64,000 bases of DNA from Sphingomonas_E sp042693015 (GTDB lineage: Bacteria > Pseudomonadota > Alphaproteobacteria > Sphingomonadales > Sphingomonadaceae). Positions 9,022-17,499 of this stretch are shown piece after piece. The stretch is taken from contig NZ_CP170544.1 in the NCBI RefSeq assembly GCF_042693015.1, positions 3,658,001 to 3,722,000 on the forward strand, given 5' to 3'. The translations under genes were made by a program, and so were the position numbers. Below the pieces are notes generated by a model. It did no database searches and was not told where the DNA came from. It worked only from the letters and a program-made list of their open reading frames with translations. How positions within the stretch are numbered: the stretch's first letter is position 1; each line of letters begins with the position of its first letter.

Positions 9022-10154
9022 GCCGCAAGCTCCCGCCGGTCATGGATCAGCCGTTCGTAGATTGCGCGCGTCATCCCGCCGATCTCGGCCCAGTCCGGCG
9101 CCTTTGCCGGCCCTTCGTTCACTTCGCGCCCGATCGAAGCCTTGAGCGCCCCGGCCAACGCCACAGCATCGCCCGGTTCGACCAGCGTCCCGTTGCCGCC
9201 GTCCGAAATCATCTCGCGAAAGGCGCCAAGGTCGCTCGCCACCATCCATTTGCCGAGGTCGGCAACCAGGAACAGCACGCCGCTCGCCTCGATCGCGCGA
9301 TAGGGAAAGACGAAGGTGTCGGCGGAATGGAGCAGCGCCGACATGGCGTCGTCATCTAGGCGCTGAGGACGAAAATCGAACAGGTCGTCCATCCCGAGCG
9401 CCGCCACCCGCGCACAATGCGGCGCCAGGTCGATCATCGGCTCGCCGGCAATGATGATTTCGATGCGGGCCCGCGTCTCGGCGTCGAGCAACCCGGCGGC
9501 TTCGATCAGCACGTCGAGACCCTTATAGGCCTGCAGCCGGCCGAACATGACGATCCGCCAGCGACCCGCGCGGCGCGGCTCGCCGCTCGATCCGCGCAGC
9601 CGAAGCGGCCCGTGCGGCACGACATGGATGCGGCGCGCGTCGATACCCTCCGCGCGCAACGTCTCGCGCCCGCCCTCGGTGTGCACGATCAGCGCGTCGA
9701 CGGCGTGCATCACGCCGTGCAGCCCGTCGGTCTGCATCCGGCTGACCGCCTTGCCGTTGAACGGTGTCGTGTCATGCACCGTCAGCACCACCGGCACATG
9801 CCGGCGCATCTCGTTGATCGCGCGCACGTCGATGCGCGGCAGCACGGCCCATTGGAAATGGACGACGTCATAGCCGCTGCGTGCGATCCGCGCGGTCTGG
9901 CGAAGGCCCGCAATATGCTCGACGCCTTTCAGCAACTGCCACGGCTTGCCCTGCCGCCGACGCGGACCATCGGTCAGCCCGTAGAAGATCGGGCGGACGT
10001 TCGCGGCCGAAATCTCCGGCGCCTCATTGATGCGCAGGCGGCGGGTGAGCCACAACGGTGTCACACCATTGGCTTCAAGCCCTTCGCTCAGAGCGCCGTC
10101 ATAAGGCGCCGTGAACAGCGACGGATCGACCAGCAGGCCTTTGAGAATGGTCAT
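9018..10154 (-). CDS. Glycosyltransferase family 4 (second copy type)
   Basis: The 378-residue GT-B enzyme has an acceptor domain with the motif DVVHFQW near residue 95 and a donor domain with FGRLQAYKGLDVLIEA. Further on, IEASGVLF replaces the usual E-x7-E segment. It resembles bacterial EPS mannosyl/glucosyltransferases in general layout but is clearly different from the adjacent GT4. Its SD-like GGGAG six bases before the ATG sits in one arm of a hairpin (10156-10183), which suggests translational coupling to the ExoY-like gene. Confidence 0.83.
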   Translation of the reverse strand: MTILKGLLVDPSLFTAPYDGALSEGLEANGVTPLWLTRRLRINEAPEISAANVRPIFYGLTDGPRRRQGKPWQLLKGVEHIAGLRQTARIARSGYDVVHFQWAVLPRIDVRAINEMRRHVPVVLTVHDTTPFNGKAVSRMQTDGLHGVMHAVDALIVHTEGGRETLRAEGIDARRIHVVPHGPLRLRGSSGEPRRAGRWRIVMFGRLQAYKGLDVLIEAAGLLDAETRARIEIIIAGEPMIDLAPHCARVAALGMDDLFDFRPQRLDDDAMSALLHSADTFVFPYRAIEASGVLFLVADLGKWMVASDLGAFREMISDGGNGTLVEPGDAVALAGALKASIGREVNEGPAKAPDWAEIGGMTRAIYERLIHDRRELAA

Positions 10155-10155
10155 A

Positions 10156-10183
10156 GGTGCTCCCGACTTGGTTCAGGAGCACC
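10156..10183 (-). promoter_or_regulatory. Intercistronic hairpin covering a ribosome-binding site
   Basis: GGTGCTCC and GGAGCACC form perfect 8-base arms around a 12-base loop. On the minus strand the loop holds the TGA stop of the ExoY-like gene, and the downstream arm contains the GGAG that serves the glycosyltransferase start at 10154. Ribosomes finishing the upstream gene would melt the stem. There is no T-run, so it is not a simple terminator. Confidence 0.5.
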
Positions 10184-10898
10184 CCCGGGCGGAAAGGACA
10201 GCGGGCACGGTGCGGGTGAGGATCGCCAGATCCATGGCAACGCTGCGCGAGCGGGCATAGAGCGTGTCCAGCGCCACGCGGCGGCGATAGCTCACATCGT
10301 TGCGGCCGCTGACCTGCCACAGACCGGTAATGCCCGGCCGCACCGCACAATAGAATTTGAAATAGCGGCCGTAGCGCGTGGCTTCCGCCATGACGATCGG
10401 GCGTGGGCCGACCAGGCTCATCTGGCCGAACAGGACGTTGATGAGCTGCGGCAGTTCATCAAGGCTCGATTTGCGCAAGAAGGCGCCAAGCGGCGTGATC
10501 CGCGGATCATTGCGCAGCTTCTGGCTGACATGCCATTCGAACGCGGCCGCCGGATCTGATTTCAGCAGATCCTGCAGACGCTGCTCCGAATCCACCACCA
10601 TCGTCCGCAGCTTGAGGCAGGGGAACATCTTGCCACCGCGGCCGATGCGGCGGTGCATGAAGATGGGGGCGCCGCCGTCATGCGCCCAGATCGCCAGGCA
10701 CAGGATCAGGAAGACGGGAAGCACCGCCAGCAGGATCAGCGCCGCGACGCTTATATCGAGCGCACGGCCTAGCAATTCGCTCTCCGGCCGGGCCGGAGCC
10801 GCGGGTTCCGCGAGCACCCGAAGGCCCCGGTCGGGATCGTCGGCAGTGAAATCGTTCAGGAAGGACATACCCTGGGGGACTTTGCTGCTGGATGACAT
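10173..10898 (-). CDS. ExoY-like undecaprenyl-phosphate sugar-1-phosphate transferase (priming enzyme)
   Basis: The 241-residue protein has one N-terminal hydrophobic segment and the full catalytic domain of bacterial sugar transferases: the RRIGRGGK and KLRTM motifs, the SLDELPQL motif, the SLVGPRP motif, and the RPGITGLWQVSGR end. It lacks the five-helix N-terminal half of WbaP, so it is the short ExoY type. It transfers a sugar-1-phosphate from UDP-sugar to undecaprenyl phosphate, the first step of EPS repeat assembly. The ATG at 10898 is preferred because GGGGTG lies seven bases upstream; an ATG at 10910 has no such site. It appears to be the first gene of the minus-strand run down to 2796. 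Confidence 0.9.
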   Translation of the reverse strand: MSSSSKVPQGMSFLNDFTADDPDRGLRVLAEPAAPARPESELLGRALDISVAALILLAVLPVFLILCLAIWAHDGGAPIFMHRRIGRGGKMFPCLKLRTMVVDSEQRLQDLLKSDPAAAFEWHVSQKLRNDPRITPLGAFLRKSSLDELPQLINVLFGQMSLVGPRPIVMAEATRYGRYFKFYCAVRPGITGLWQVSGRNDVSYRRRVALDTLYARSRSVAMDLAILTRTVPAVLSARGCS

Positions 10899-11044
10899 GG
10901 TACACCCCATCTATTGCACTGCAACGACGCCTCCCCTCGTCATTGCGGAACCTGCTAACTGCCGTTTCAGACTATGAATACTGCGTTTCTATGTCGCTTC
11001 GCACAATAAACGACGAGCCGACCGGGAAACCGGGACGACTGCCT

Positions 11045-11731
11045 TCATGACGTCAGTTTCGGCATCGTCACGCCACCTCGGCGCGCCGAATCTCGCCGAC
11101 GCAGCATGCTACCGATCGACAGGAATCCGACCAGCATCATCGCCCAGGTCGAAGGCTCGGGCACCGCGACGACCGCGAAATCATCCAGCTCGAATGCCGG
11201 CAGATCGGAATAGAAGCGGATCTGCTGGAGGATCTCGCCAGGGCCGAGATCGAATATGACCCGACGGTTCGCCTGCGCCGTAGTCGTCGATCCCAGGCCG
11301 GAGCCAATAATGTCCGCGCCCGTAAAAGTGTAGGTGCCGGTGCTGGTCACAATGGCCATCCGGTTGCCCTTGTCGATCGAGCCCCAATAGAAATCGAAAC
11401 CGCCGATGCCCGGCCCATAAGTCAGGCCGGTGAAGTCGAGCGTGGCGAAGCCGCTATAGCTGGTGCCGGGCACCGCCAGATAAGCCGTTGCATCGCCGGC
11501 AGGGGCGGCCGCATTGGGCGGCGCATCACCGGTATAGATCTGATATTCGCCGGCGATCGTGACGCCGTGGCCGAGTTGGCCGGCAACGACCGGCGTCTCG
11601 AAATCGAAAAGCACCGTTCCGATCGCGCCGGGATCTGGTGCACCTGCGAAGGAAGTGACGAAAGTTGCCGCATGGGCGGCCGATGCCCCAAGAAAGAGGC
11701 TGACCAATGTTCCGGTAATAACCCTGCTCAT
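11045..11731 (-). CDS. PEPxxWA-CTERM sorting-domain protein
   Basis: The 228-residue protein has a signal peptide ending SAAHA near residue 21, a central domain of about 170 residues rich in beta strands, and a C-terminal tripartite sorting signal: VPEPSTWA, a hydrophobic helix, then an Arg-rich tail (RRRDSARR). PEP-CTERM proteins are processed by exosortases and are commonly linked to EPS production. The start at 11731 follows a GGAAAG site. The central domain is not recognised; it could be a surface or matrix protein. No exosortase gene is present in this window. Confidence 0.85.
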   Translation of the reverse strand: MSRVITGTLVSLFLGASAAHAATFVTSFAGAPDPGAIGTVLFDFETPVVAGQLGHGVTIAGEYQIYTGDAPPNAAAPAGDATAYLAVPGTSYSGFATLDFTGLTYGPGIGGFDFYWGSIDKGNRMAIVTSTGTYTFTGADIIGSGLGSTTTAQANRRVIFDLGPGEILQQIRFYSDLPAFELDDFAVVAVPEPSTWAMMLVGFLSIGSMLRRRDSARRGGVTMPKLTS

Positions 11732-11800
11732 TCGAGACTTTCCTTTCAACCAGAGGGGGTAAAGGGCCGTCGAATAGGATGAAGGTAACATTAACCAGCT

Positions 11801-11831
11801 TTGTTGCAAGTGCGTTGTGCACATGCAACAA
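11801..11831. promoter_or_regulatory. 31-base interrupted palindrome between divergent genes (operator candidate)
   Basis: TTGTTGCA and TGCAACAA are perfect 8-base arms separated by 15 bases. They lie in the 169-base region between the PEP-CTERM gene (minus) and the glycosyltransferase/pyruvyltransferase pair (plus). Position and symmetry suit a dimeric regulator. No matching family consensus is recognised. Confidence 0.4.
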
Positions 11832-11900
11832 ATCGTCGTCTCCGCTGACACACCGCATGGTCGCCGTACAAGGACAAGTCATGGAAAAGAAACGCTTCCT

Positions 11901-12833
11901 GTGAAGGCAATCGTTCTGCTTTCCAGCTTTCGCAGTCGCGATTTCATCCGCGAGCAGCTCGAATCCATCGTGGGGCAGGATGAGGTGGAAGTGCGTTTGA
12001 TCGTCCGGGACGATGGTTCCGATGACGATACGATGTCCATGCTGCAAGAGCTGGCCGCGACTGATTCGCGGATCATGCTGATTCGGGGAAAAAATCTCGG
12101 CGTCGTCGGCAGCGTCTTCGAACTGCTGAAGGCGGAGCAGACGGCCGAAGCCCCGTTCATCGCCTTTGCCGACCATGACGATATCTGGCCGCGCGGCCGC
12201 CTGGCGCGGCAGCTGACCGCGCTGTCCGCCCTGCCGGCAGATCAGCCCGCGCTCTGCTTCGGCGCCTTCCTGCGCGTCAATGCCAGGGGCGCACCGATCG
12301 ACGGCGATCCCGTACTCCCGCCGCTGCCGGACAAAGGTGCCCTGCTCAGCGAAAACCAGGTGCCCGGCTGCACGATGGTGATGAACCAGGCGGCGCACAA
12401 GCTGGTGGCATCCAATCTGCCACCCGCCGACCGCATCTTCATGCACGACTGGTGGGTCGAACAGGTGATCGCCTTCACCGGCACCATCATCCGCGTCGAG
12501 GACGTCGTGCTTCATTACCGCCAGCATGGTGCGAACATGATCGGCGCGCCTTCGGACTTCCGTATCTGGCGGGATCGGCTGGCGCGGATCCGCAGGCTTC
12601 GGGGGCAGCATCCGCTATTGTCGCAGGTGCGCGAGCTTCATCGGCGTTATGGCGAGCGCATGTCCGTGGCAGACCGCGCGCGGATCGAGCGCTTCATCCG
12701 CGCGGCCGACGGCAGCCTCGCCGAGCGCCTCGCTTCGGTCTCCGCCGCCGGCTTTCGGCGCGCGCGGCGATCGGACGACCTTTTTTTGCGACTGCTACTG
12801 CTGATCGGATATTTCCGTTCGCAGGTGCAATAG
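11901..12833 (+). CDS. Glycosyltransferase family 2 (rhamnosyltransferase-like)
   Basis: From the GTG at 11901 the product has 310 residues and opens directly with the GT2 core: KAIVLLSSF, a RDDGSDDDTM motif near residue 44, and a DHDD metal-binding motif near 92, as in dTDP-rhamnosyltransferase-type enzymes. The frame also extends upstream to 11817, but those 28 residues do not resemble GT2 sequence and run through the palindrome, so the GTG is preferred with moderate certainty. It lies 14 bases before the pyruvyltransferase gene and both probably share a promoter in the divergent region. Confidence 0.82.
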   Translation: MKAIVLLSSFRSRDFIREQLESIVGQDEVEVRLIVRDDGSDDDTMSMLQELAATDSRIMLIRGKNLGVVGSVFELLKAEQTAEAPFIAFADHDDIWPRGRLARQLTALSALPADQPALCFGAFLRVNARGAPIDGDPVLPPLPDKGALLSENQVPGCTMVMNQAAHKLVASNLPPADRIFMHDWWVEQVIAFTGTIIRVEDVVLHYRQHGANMIGAPSDFRIWRDRLARIRRLRGQHPLLSQVRELHRRYGERMSVADRARIERFIRAADGSLAERLASVSAAGFRRARRSDDLFLRLLLLIGYFRSQVQ

Positions 12834-12847
12834 ATAGGCTCCGCACC

Positions 12848-13861
12848 ATGCGTATCGTTTATTATCGTGATCCCGTCGGCAATTTCGGCGATGACCTCAA
12901 CGAATTGATCTGGCCGCGCCTGATCCCCGAAACGGCCCAGGTGCCCGACGACGTCATATTGGTCGGGATAGGCAGTTTGCTCGACACCGATCGCTTCCGC
13001 GACGTCGACACGGCCGGCAAGCGCGTCTTCGTGCTGGGCTCGGGAGCCGCCTATGGGCGGCTGCCGGATGGGTATCAGGACTGGACCTATCTCGCGGTGC
13101 GCGGCCCGCTGACCGGCAAGCTGATCCATCGGCCGGAAGCCGCCATTACCGACAGCGCGGCCTTGCTGGCGACCCTACCAGAGCTCGCCCCGCGTGCGGC
13201 AAAGCGCGACGCCATCCTGTTCATGCCGCACCATCGGACGCTGGTGAACAGCCACTGGCAGAAGGCGGCCGAGCGCGCGGGAATGGAGTTCGTCGATCCG
13301 TGCGGGCGGCCCGAACGCATCCTCGAAGCCTATGGCCGCGCCCGGCTGGTGGTGACAGAGGCGATGCACGGCGCGATCGTCGCCGATACGCTGCGCATCC
13401 CTTGGATTCCCGTCATCATCTCGCCCGAGGTAAGCGTCTTCAAGTGGCGCGACTGGCTGGGGTCGATAGGTCTGCCCTACCGCCCGGTCAACCTGCCGCC
13501 GACCGCGCGACTGGAAGCTTTCCGCTACGATCGCATCACACGCCTGACCGAGACCGATGGCCAGGTGCCGAGCGGATCGCTTTCCAGCGACAGCGACGAT
13601 GACGCGCTGATCGCCGATTTCCAGAAACGCTATGCCGGCGAGGTGAAGCTGATCGACAGCGTGCCCGCGTCGGCAGGCGTGAAAGCTGTAGTGAAGCGCA
13701 TCATTCCTCTGTTCGATGGCCCCGCCACCGATCGCGCCGCCAAGGCGTTGCGAGCGGTTGCACAAGGGCCGCAATGGCTGAGCGCCGAGACGATTTTCCA
13801 GGACAAGGTGGAGCAGTTGCAGGCGGCCGTCGACACCTTCCGCCAGGCGGTCGCCAGCTAG
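12848..13861 (+). CDS. Polysaccharide pyruvyl transferase family protein (ExoV-like)
   Basis: The 337-residue product starts MRIVYYRDPVGNFGDDLNE, matching the N-terminus of ExoV-type pyruvyltransferases (GDDLN at 14-18). It also carries the family's TEAMHGAIVAD motif at about 170-180. These enzymes use phosphoenolpyruvate to place ketal-linked pyruvate on a sugar, adding negative charge to the EPS. The tail after about residue 230 is charged and probably helical. Its last four bases overlap the end of the oppositely oriented wzx-like gene, with no terminator between them. Confidence 0.85.
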   Translation: MRIVYYRDPVGNFGDDLNELIWPRLIPETAQVPDDVILVGIGSLLDTDRFRDVDTAGKRVFVLGSGAAYGRLPDGYQDWTYLAVRGPLTGKLIHRPEAAITDSAALLATLPELAPRAAKRDAILFMPHHRTLVNSHWQKAAERAGMEFVDPCGRPERILEAYGRARLVVTEAMHGAIVADTLRIPWIPVIISPEVSVFKWRDWLGSIGLPYRPVNLPPTARLEAFRYDRITRLTETDGQVPSGSLSSDSDDDALIADFQKRYAGEVKLIDSVPASAGVKAVVKRIIPLFDGPATDRAAKALRAVAQGPQWLSAETIFQDKVEQLQAAVDTFRQAVAS

Positions 13862-15378
13862 GCGCGAAGCTTGCGCGCGAACGCCGCCATATCGCGGATC
13901 GAACGGCGGCCGGACGGCAACAGCACCGTCAGCAGGCCGAAGATCAAGTAGGACGCGGCGACCAGCAGCACCATCTGCCACAGCGCCGTCCAGCCAAGCT
14001 CCGCCTGCAACCAGTGGAGAGCCAAGCCACCCAGAATCGCGCCGCCAAAGATCTTGACCGAAAGCCTGAGGAAATCGCCCAGCCGCACCGGCCCTTTGCT
14101 GGTCACGTTCCACCACAAAAGCGGCGTCTGGATCAGCAGGCCCGACAGCGCCGCGCCCATCGCCACGCCGACCACGCCGCCCAGATGAAGGCCGATCGGA
14201 TAGGATAATATGATCGCCAGCGATCCAATCCCGCCCCAATGGAGCTGCTCGCGCGTGCGGTCCTGGCTCTGGTAGAGCCAGGTCGCCGCCTGCCGCAACT
14301 GCAAGGTCAGCGCCGCCACGCCGAGCCAGGCGAAGATCGGCGCCGCTTCCGCCCATCGCTCGCCGAGCAGCGCCACGATCAACGGATGCGACAGCGCGAT
14401 CGCGGCGACGATGCCCGGCGTGGTCAGCATCAGCATCGCGCCCAGCAACGACAGATAGGATCGCCGATATTCCGCGTCCTGCCCGTTCAAGCGGCTGAGC
14501 AGCGGCACCGCGACGCGCAGGATTGGCGTCGTCGTCTGCCATAAAGGCTGGAAGACCAGGCGATAGGACCGGTCGTAGAGGCCGAGCGCTGCCGGGCCCA
14601 GCTTCGCGCCGATCAGCACGCTGTGCAGGTTGGTGATGAGATAGCCGAGGATATTGTAGGCGGTGACATGCCCGCCAAAGGCCAGCATCTGTTTCAGCCC
14701 GACGCCGCGGCGCGGGAACGAAGGCCGCCAGCCCGAAATCGACCAGCAGATCGTGAGCATGGTGAGGCTGTTCACCACCTGCATGATCACCAGCGACCAA
14801 TAGCCGCAGCCTGCCAACGCCGCAGCGATGCCGGCAATGATGCTCGCAAGGATGCTGACGAAATCGATGATCGACAGGGCTCCGAAGCGCATGCCGCGCG
14901 TCAGGATCGCCATCTGCTGCGATGTCAGGCCCGACAGCAGCAGGGTCGCCGACATGGCGATGACGATCCACACCAGTTCGTCCCGGCCATAGAAGGCGCC
15001 GACCAGCGGCGACAGCAAAACCGCGAGCAGCATCATCGAAAAGCCCGCGACGGTGTTGACCCAGAACAGTCCGGAAAGCTGCTCGTGCGTCACCGTCTTG
15101 CGCTGCACGGTCGCGGCGGAAAGTCCGAGATCGTTGAGCAGTTGGATCGCGCTGATCAGCGGCAGCACCATCGCTACCAGGCCGAAATCCGAAGGCATCA
15201 GCAGTCGCGCCAGCGCCACTTGCGCGCCGAACTGCAGCACCATCTTGGCGCCCTGAACGGCCAGCGTGATCAGCGCTCCCATCGCCGAGCGCCGCTTGAG
15301 CTCGCTCGCGGTGCCGGTGGGGGTGAAGCGATCGGCGCCTTCGGCCTCCGCCTCAGCCATGGGATCGGTAGCCGCCAC
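13858..15378 (-). CDS. Wzx-type polysaccharide flippase (MOP superfamily)
   Basis: This 506-residue protein has about 14 hydrophobic segments spread over its length and the AxLLxPxDFG motif near residue 60 typical of WzxC-like flippases. It would move the undecaprenyl-linked EPS repeat across the inner membrane. A GTG at 15378 has AAAGG six bases upstream and is used here; an ATG at 15360 would give 500 residues. Either start overlaps the end of the upstream GT2 gene. Confidence 0.88.
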   Translation of the reverse strand: MAATDPMAEAEAEGADRFTPTGTASELKRRSAMGALITLAVQGAKMVLQFGAQVALARLLMPSDFGLVAMVLPLISAIQLLNDLGLSAATVQRKTVTHEQLSGLFWVNTVAGFSMMLLAVLLSPLVGAFYGRDELVWIVIAMSATLLLSGLTSQQMAILTRGMRFGALSIIDFVSILASIIAGIAAALAGCGYWSLVIMQVVNSLTMLTICWSISGWRPSFPRRGVGLKQMLAFGGHVTAYNILGYLITNLHSVLIGAKLGPAALGLYDRSYRLVFQPLWQTTTPILRVAVPLLSRLNGQDAEYRRSYLSLLGAMLMLTTPGIVAAIALSHPLIVALLGERWAEAAPIFAWLGVAALTLQLRQAATWLYQSQDRTREQLHWGGIGSLAIILSYPIGLHLGGVVGVAMGAALSGLLIQTPLLWWNVTSKGPVRLGDFLRLSVKIFGGAILGGLALHWLQAELGWTALWQMVLLVAASYLIFGLLTVLLPSGRRSIRDMAAFARKLRA

Positions 15379-16330
15379 GCAATGCCTTTGCCGCGATGAT
15401 GGGCACCTGACGCAGCGATTCTTCCGCGATCAGCCCCGCCGTGCGCGGCCCTGCCAATACACGGCGCATGGCCGGGCCGAAACGGCGCGCCTTCAGATCA
15501 TCGGTGAAGGCGCGATAATGGTAGCAGCGATCGACCACGCGCATATGCTGCCGGATCAGGCGGACCAGCCCGGCATCCGCCGCCCGGCTCGCCTCGTCCA
15601 GCATTACCCGCTGCACGGAGCGGAGCTTGCCCAGATCATGCACGGTCTGGACCTGCGTCAGCCCGTTCTTGCGGACGAGATAGCGGTAGAGCGGCTGCGG
15701 CATCATCCACCAGCGCGCGCCCGCGCGCAGGCAGTGCGCATAAAGCGCGAAATCCTCGGCAAAGCGCACGCTTTCGTCATAGCGGATCGCATGTTCCGCT
15801 AGAAAAGCGCGCCGCATCAGCGGCTTCAGGAAGCCATAATTGGCGTCGGGCGCCTCGGGATCGGCGATGTTGCGGCGAACAAATTCGGCAATGCCAAGCG
15901 TCCGTTCGCTATCAAGGATGGCAGGCGGGATCATCGGCCGCGTGTCGTCCGGCCGTTCCTCCGGCACCAGCAGCAGATTGTCGCTGACAAGGTCCGCGTC
16001 ATGGCGTTCGGCGCAGGCGACCATGCGCTCGAGCCGATCGGGCTCATAACGGTCATCGGCATCGAGCAGCGCGATCCACGTTCCGGTGGCGGCAGCGATG
16101 CCGGTGTTGCGCGCCACGGATGGGCCGCCGTTGCGCGGCTGGCGGATCAAGCGGATGCGCGGGTCTTGCACTGCGGCCGCCGCCACGATCTCCGGCGTCC
16201 TGTCATGCGAAACATCGTCGACGACGATGATCTCGATATCGCGAAGCGTCTGCGCCGATGCGCTCGCCAGTGTCGCTGCGATGAAGGGTTCGGCGTCGAA
16301 CGCCGGTACGATGATGGAGACGAGGGGCAT
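15353..16330 (-). CDS. Glycosyltransferase family 2 (ExoO-like)
   Basis: The 325-residue enzyme has a complete GT-A domain: VSIIVPAFDAE at the start, VVDDVSHDRT near residue 36, and LLDADDRYEPDR near 89 carrying the DxD-like metal site. The acceptor-side segment FAEDFALYAHCLRAG follows. The order of motifs is like ExoO/ExoW of succinoglycan synthesis, but the assignment is only to family level. It is the middle gene of a three-gene minus-strand unit (GT14-like, this gene, flippase). Confidence 0.85.
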   Translation of the reverse strand: MPLVSIIVPAFDAEPFIAATLASASAQTLRDIEIIVVDDVSHDRTPEIVAAAAVQDPRIRLIRQPRNGGPSVARNTGIAAATGTWIALLDADDRYEPDRLERMVACAERHDADLVSDNLLLVPEERPDDTRPMIPPAILDSERTLGIAEFVRRNIADPEAPDANYGFLKPLMRRAFLAEHAIRYDESVRFAEDFALYAHCLRAGARWWMMPQPLYRYLVRKNGLTQVQTVHDLGKLRSVQRVMLDEASRAADAGLVRLIRQHMRVVDRCYHYRAFTDDLKARRFGPAMRRVLAGPRTAGLIAEESLRQVPIIAAKALRGGYRSHG

Positions 16331-16343
16331 CAGCCGCCGCGCC

Positions 16344-17204
16344 TCATGCCGGCATCGGGCCGGGGCGGAAGCCGCATTCGCCGGCGATCGCCTGCATCAG
16401 CGCGGCATCCGTATCGAGATCGAACTTGCGGGCGAACAGGCCGGGGCTGGCGCGCAGGCGGGGCAGATCGCCCATGTCCAGCACCTTGGGGCCGGGCCAG
16501 ATGATCTCCCGCCCATAATGTGGGGTGACGGCATCAGCGCCTGGGCCGTTCGCGACCAGCGTCTGCATCAACAGTTCGTCGGTCAGCAGCAGGGTGCGGA
16601 AATAGCGCTTGATCTCCGGCAACAGCGGATTGGCGATCGCCTGTTCGCAGAAGGATCGCGGCAGGATCGACCATTGCGATCCTTTATGCTCCAGTCGGAA
16701 CGTGGTGGGCGGCGTCTTGCGGCCCTTGCGGATATAGGCCTTCACCGGCGTTTCGAACATCGGGTGCCAGCGCAGGTGCCAGTCATCCTGCGGCAGCGAA
16801 GCGAAGGGCCGCATCTCCACCATCGGCCGGTCGCCCGCCGCATCCATCGCCGCGCGGATCTCCGCCATCGGCTTGATCGGATAGCATTGGCCGCTGAGGT
16901 TGACGAAATGGGTCCAGTCCGGGTCGGCACGAAGAGCCTGGCGGATGGCGTCGAGCTGGATGCGCGAAAGCGTCCACCCGCCCCAGTTGGTGAAGCGCGG
17001 TCGCATCATCCGCACATTGCGATTGCCAGCAACGATGCGCTTCACATCGCCCCAGATGCCGCGCCACTGAGGGCGCAGGCCCAACACCGATTTCGCATCG
17101 ACATGAATCAGGAACAGATCACGCTCGTCATCGATAGCCCGCATCAGCCAGTTGAGCTGGGCGGGCTTCTGATGAACCATGATGAAATAAGCTATCTTCG
17201 CCAT
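16344..17204 (-). CDS. GT14-like (core-2/I-branching type) N-acetylglucosaminyltransferase-related protein
   Basis: The 286-residue protein starts IAYFIMVHQKPAQLNWL and has HVDAK near residue 34, HFVNLSGQCYPIK near 101 and LLTDELLMQTL near 205. These are the order and style of motifs in GT14 branching beta-1,6-N-acetylglucosaminyltransferases and xylosyltransferases. Bacterial members occur in polysaccharide loci, where the linkage is mostly unproven. It probably adds a sugar, possibly a branch, to the EPS unit. It starts the three-gene unit ending with the flippase. Confidence 0.75.
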   Translation of the reverse strand: MAKIAYFIMVHQKPAQLNWLMRAIDDERDLFLIHVDAKSVLGLRPQWRGIWGDVKRIVAGNRNVRMMRPRFTNWGGWTLSRIQLDAIRQALRADPDWTHFVNLSGQCYPIKPMAEIRAAMDAAGDRPMVEMRPFASLPQDDWHLRWHPMFETPVKAYIRKGRKTPPTTFRLEHKGSQWSILPRSFCEQAIANPLLPEIKRYFRTLLLTDELLMQTLVANGPGADAVTPHYGREIIWPGPKVLDMGDLPRLRASPGLFARKFDLDTDAALMQAIAGECGFRPGPMPA

Positions 17205-17499
17205 CGCGACCCATGTTGGCCCCGCTTACGTGATAGCCCCCGGTTCGCTGCGTCGCAACATGGAGCGTATCGGCCCGTCGTCGCATTGCTGCAACCCGGC
17301 CCGCATTACGCATGCGAAACCGAGATTTATTGCCGACACATCATCGCGACATTGGGGCTTCCCGCCGTTTCCGCCCATGGCGCAGCGCGGCAACTTATGT
17401 CAGCTTCCCTCGTGCAACCTCGACTCGATTAGCCGGCCGTTGCATCGCTCGATTTCACACAATGTCCGTCCACCCCCGCGACCAGGCCGGGAGACTGCG
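17205..17499. other. Divergent intergenic region, 295 bases
   Basis: This stretch separates the GT14-like gene (minus) from the methyltransferase gene (plus) and must hold both promoters. I see only an 8-base palindrome CGCATGCG near 17309 and no clear promoter, hairpin or small gene. The plus-strand frame is open from 17230 but has no family resemblance before 17500. Confidence 0.5.

Noticed and set aside
10985..11044. Possible terminator after the PEP-CTERM gene (CCGGGAAACCGG region)
   Set aside because: The arms do not pair beyond four bases and there is no T-run.
17305..17316. CGCATGCG palindrome in the divergent region before the methyltransferase gene
   Set aside because: Eight bases is too short to support a site in GC-rich DNA without other evidence.
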